Shown here in pieces: positions 7,301 to 7,852 of a stretch of 7,852 bases of DNA; position 1 is the first letter of the stretch, and each line of letters opens with the position of its first letter. The stretch spans positions 1 through 7,852 of the forward strand of contig CAKQKA010000072.1 of assembly GCA_934247855.1 (NCBI GenBank), written 5' to 3'. The notes beneath the pieces were generated by a model. That model made no database searches, was not told the DNA's origin, and was given only the letters and a program-made list of their open reading frames with translations. The position numbers and the translations under genes are program-made. Source of the stretch: an uncultured Clostridia bacterium (GTDB lineage Bacteria > Bacillota > Clostridia > Christensenellales > Borkfalkiaceae).

Positions 7301-7708
7301 TCAGAACTGATTTCAGACAGACAGGAACTTGCTCAGCTTATTTCCAAAACCATTTCGGAAAACGCGCTTAATTCGCAGGAAATTTTTATTACCGATATAA
7401 GCGGATTCAAACTGCTCCTGCCCGCAAACTTCAATAAGGTCAGACCTTATCTCGTGCTGGAAGGTTCCATTCGTTACACCGTCGATCTGGCAACGTTTGC
7501 GCTCGGCGCGGTAACCAAGATTGAAAATTATCTTGTAGGACTCAGTCAGATGTCGGTTAGCATTTCGGAAAGGATAGAAGAACTTGAAATGCAGTTAAAG
7601 CAGGCGCGTTCCGAGCTTGAACGTAAGGACGATTACGTTACGCAGCTTGCCGAGCTGGAGGGTAAACTATCGGATATCGATAAACAGTTGGGCTTGTCCG
7701 AAAAATAA
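4307..7708 (+). CDS. DEAH/SNF2-like superfamily 2 helicase of the mobile-element methylase-helicase type, without a methylase
   Basis: A 1133-residue protein. Residues 1-45 are a polar, probably disordered lead. Residues about 75-215 (RGRVDIEY 94-101, YVTSDEYLSGN 136-146, LGSPW 191-195) resemble the linker domain that precedes the helicase in the giant DNA methylase-helicase proteins of conjugative elements and phages. The SF2 core follows: LYDYQ (350-354), Walker A DVGAGKT (372-378), DEAH (538-541), TGTP (587-590), GSTFKLGTGVN (827-837) and QRDGRLVRRG (859-868). All key residues are intact. A charged helical insert (about 464-523) separates motifs I and II. The tail has the family block LSYAEVKALAIGNPLIKNR (921-939) and coiled-coil segments to the end. 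No methylase motif (NPPY/DPPY or a SAM-binding loop) is present. Expected activity is ATP-driven translocation on or remodelling of DNA; the biological role is unknown. The gene stands alone behind its own promoter. ATG 4307 has no SD; TTG 4301 is the only earlier in-frame start. Confidence 0.85.
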   Translation: MEDLKITKTAQGVTTPAAEQKTIENTDKTDQPAKKTPVRRFRPPFSDLRLAYPTVSDDAYFVLPDNYSNKYNLTRGDFPPLSLGEALDWSLQKRGRVDIEYISSLSLLSLKDVIIGLGNKIYRDPSLAGQVFYSGYVTSDEYLSGNLMKKYKEAVEANKAEATSGRYYANIRALCAVMPAKPAFEDIFVTLGSPWLPPAYVADFVQYLYRLSVMRNKRICDVYYQRDMNDWSVILNFDAKSTVLASKTYGTERMDMFKIIEKSLNHEQIRITDPEEGEKKGRRFNKEQTMIAEEKRTRVIEAFNRWVRDLPQEKKDELVDVFYERFGCFRMREYDGSHLELADIANGVKLYDYQMSAVSRILQSRSTLLAHDVGAGKTYAMVVAAHELYKNGITRKNMIVVPNSIVEQWREDYALLYPDAKVLTITPLDFTPAKRDKMLVEMRDGDYESIILPYSSFEMIPASYVFEAEELKERADRLEQATFENERKRNKIRNRLNTLLTKEREKVLARYAEASKKVFESEGILTFDDLGVTSLFIDEAHNYKNLPLDSSLGSVKGLNVDGSEKCSDIYLKAHSVYRRGGKLVFATGTPVTNSVADIYVMQKYLTPDELEYCDLAYFDNWAGMFGEITRTYEIDVDTDNYRLTTRFNRFNNLTELSHMINGFTDFHVAGKDGLPEVESIQTIVVKKTAAQKALLKEISSRVERIRAGQVDKKTDNLLKVTTDGRKLALDARLVEDECEGDPGDKISACADKVYAIYKKHEGQSQLVFCDIGTPKSEFNVYDCLKDMLVDRGVPAEQVGFVHDATSDGKRAKLFDAVNKGTVRILIGSTFKLGTGVNVQERLVAIHHLDVPWRPSDMVQRDGRLVRRGNTNERVYIYRYVTDGSFDAYSWQLLENKQRFITELLTGTANGADERQLDDAVLSYAEVKALAIGNPLIKNRVEICNEIARLKTLEREERLKRDSLEKMALMLPSQITDEKERLEKVGRDADAVKEKMQKDSELISDRQELAQLISKTISENALNSQEIFITDISGFKLLLPANFNKVRPYLVLEGSIRYTVDLATFALGAVTKIENYLVGLSQMSVSISERIEELEMQLKQARSELERKDDYVTQLAELEGKLSDIDKQLGLSEK

Positions 7709-7724
7709 AATGATATTAATCGTG

Positions 7725-7747
7725 GGGCGCAAAATATTTTTGCACCC
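7725..7747 (+). terminator. Hairpin after the helicase gene, probable terminator
   Basis: GGG (7725-7727) pairs with CCC (7745-7747) and GCAAAA (7729-7734) with TTTTGC (7738-7743), with one C-A mismatch and a 3-base loop, 16 bases after the stop codon. The T-run after it is short and displaced (GTATGTTTT), so it is a weaker terminator than the one at 3994. The GCAAAA/TTTTGC core recalls the palindromes at 2489 and 2685. Confidence 0.5.
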
Positions 7748-7852
7748 GTATGTTTTATCTTCAAAATAACAATCGTTAGCCAGTGGTGATGGTGTTCGAA
7801 CCCATTTTTGCGGGAATAAATCGGTTTTTGCTGTGTTAAACTCCCATCAACG

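Noticed and set aside
4307..7708. DNA methylase domain in the helicase protein
   Set aside because: No SAM-binding glycine loop or N/D-PP-Y/F motif was found in the N-terminal 350 residues.
7775..7852. Minus-strand tRNA or tmRNA 3' half suggested by GGGTTCGAAC
   Set aside because: The pair closing the T-loop would be G-A, no CCA occurs at the right distance after a T-stem and acceptor strand, and no matching 5' acceptor strand is found within the window.

Overview
The window looks like a chromosomal segment of an uncultured, anaerobic, fermentative Bacillota bacterium (Clostridia-like). The evidence is AT-rich gaps between moderately GC-balanced genes, clear Shine-Dalgarno (SD) sites and sigma-A type promoters (TTTACA-N17-TATAAT, TTGACA-N18-TACAAT, TTGCCA-N17-TATAAT), intrinsic terminators, and genes such as a fermentative D-lactate dehydrogenase and a ferredoxin-thioredoxin reductase chain. 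This lineage call is an inference from style and content; no marker gene is present. All genes lie on the + strand.

Layout. 1-249: C-terminal end of a DUF4143-type ATPase. 250-552: non-coding gap ending in a near-consensus promoter and short leader. 553-1536: D-lactate dehydrogenase (ldhA). 1674-2276 and 2260-2460: a YgjV-like membrane protein whose end overlaps a 66-residue ferredoxin-thioredoxin reductase catalytic chain. 2461-2722: the most unusual gap. It holds two 23-bp palindromes of the same form (GTGCAA-N11-TTGCAC) flanking a strong promoter and a compact, terminator-closed RNA of about 88 nt. 2723-3979: a PlsC-type acyltransferase with an extra zinc ribbon and C-terminal domain, ended by a strong terminator. 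3980-4306: gap with a near-consensus promoter and a structured leader. 4307-7708: a 1133-residue DEAH/SNF2-like helicase that resembles the helicase half of the giant methylase-helicase proteins of conjugative elements and phages, but has no methylase. 7709-7852: a hairpin and an unassigned tail.

The genes do not form one pathway. LdhA reoxidises NADH during fermentation. The FTR chain would pass electrons from ferredoxin to thiol targets. The acyltransferase probably acts in phospholipid synthesis. The helicase stands apart, with its own promoter and leader. The strongest leads are the palindrome pair with the RNA candidate between 2461 and 2722, and the methylase-less mobile-element-type helicase in otherwise ordinary surroundings. 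No complete mobile element, CRISPR array, rRNA or convincing tRNA was found.
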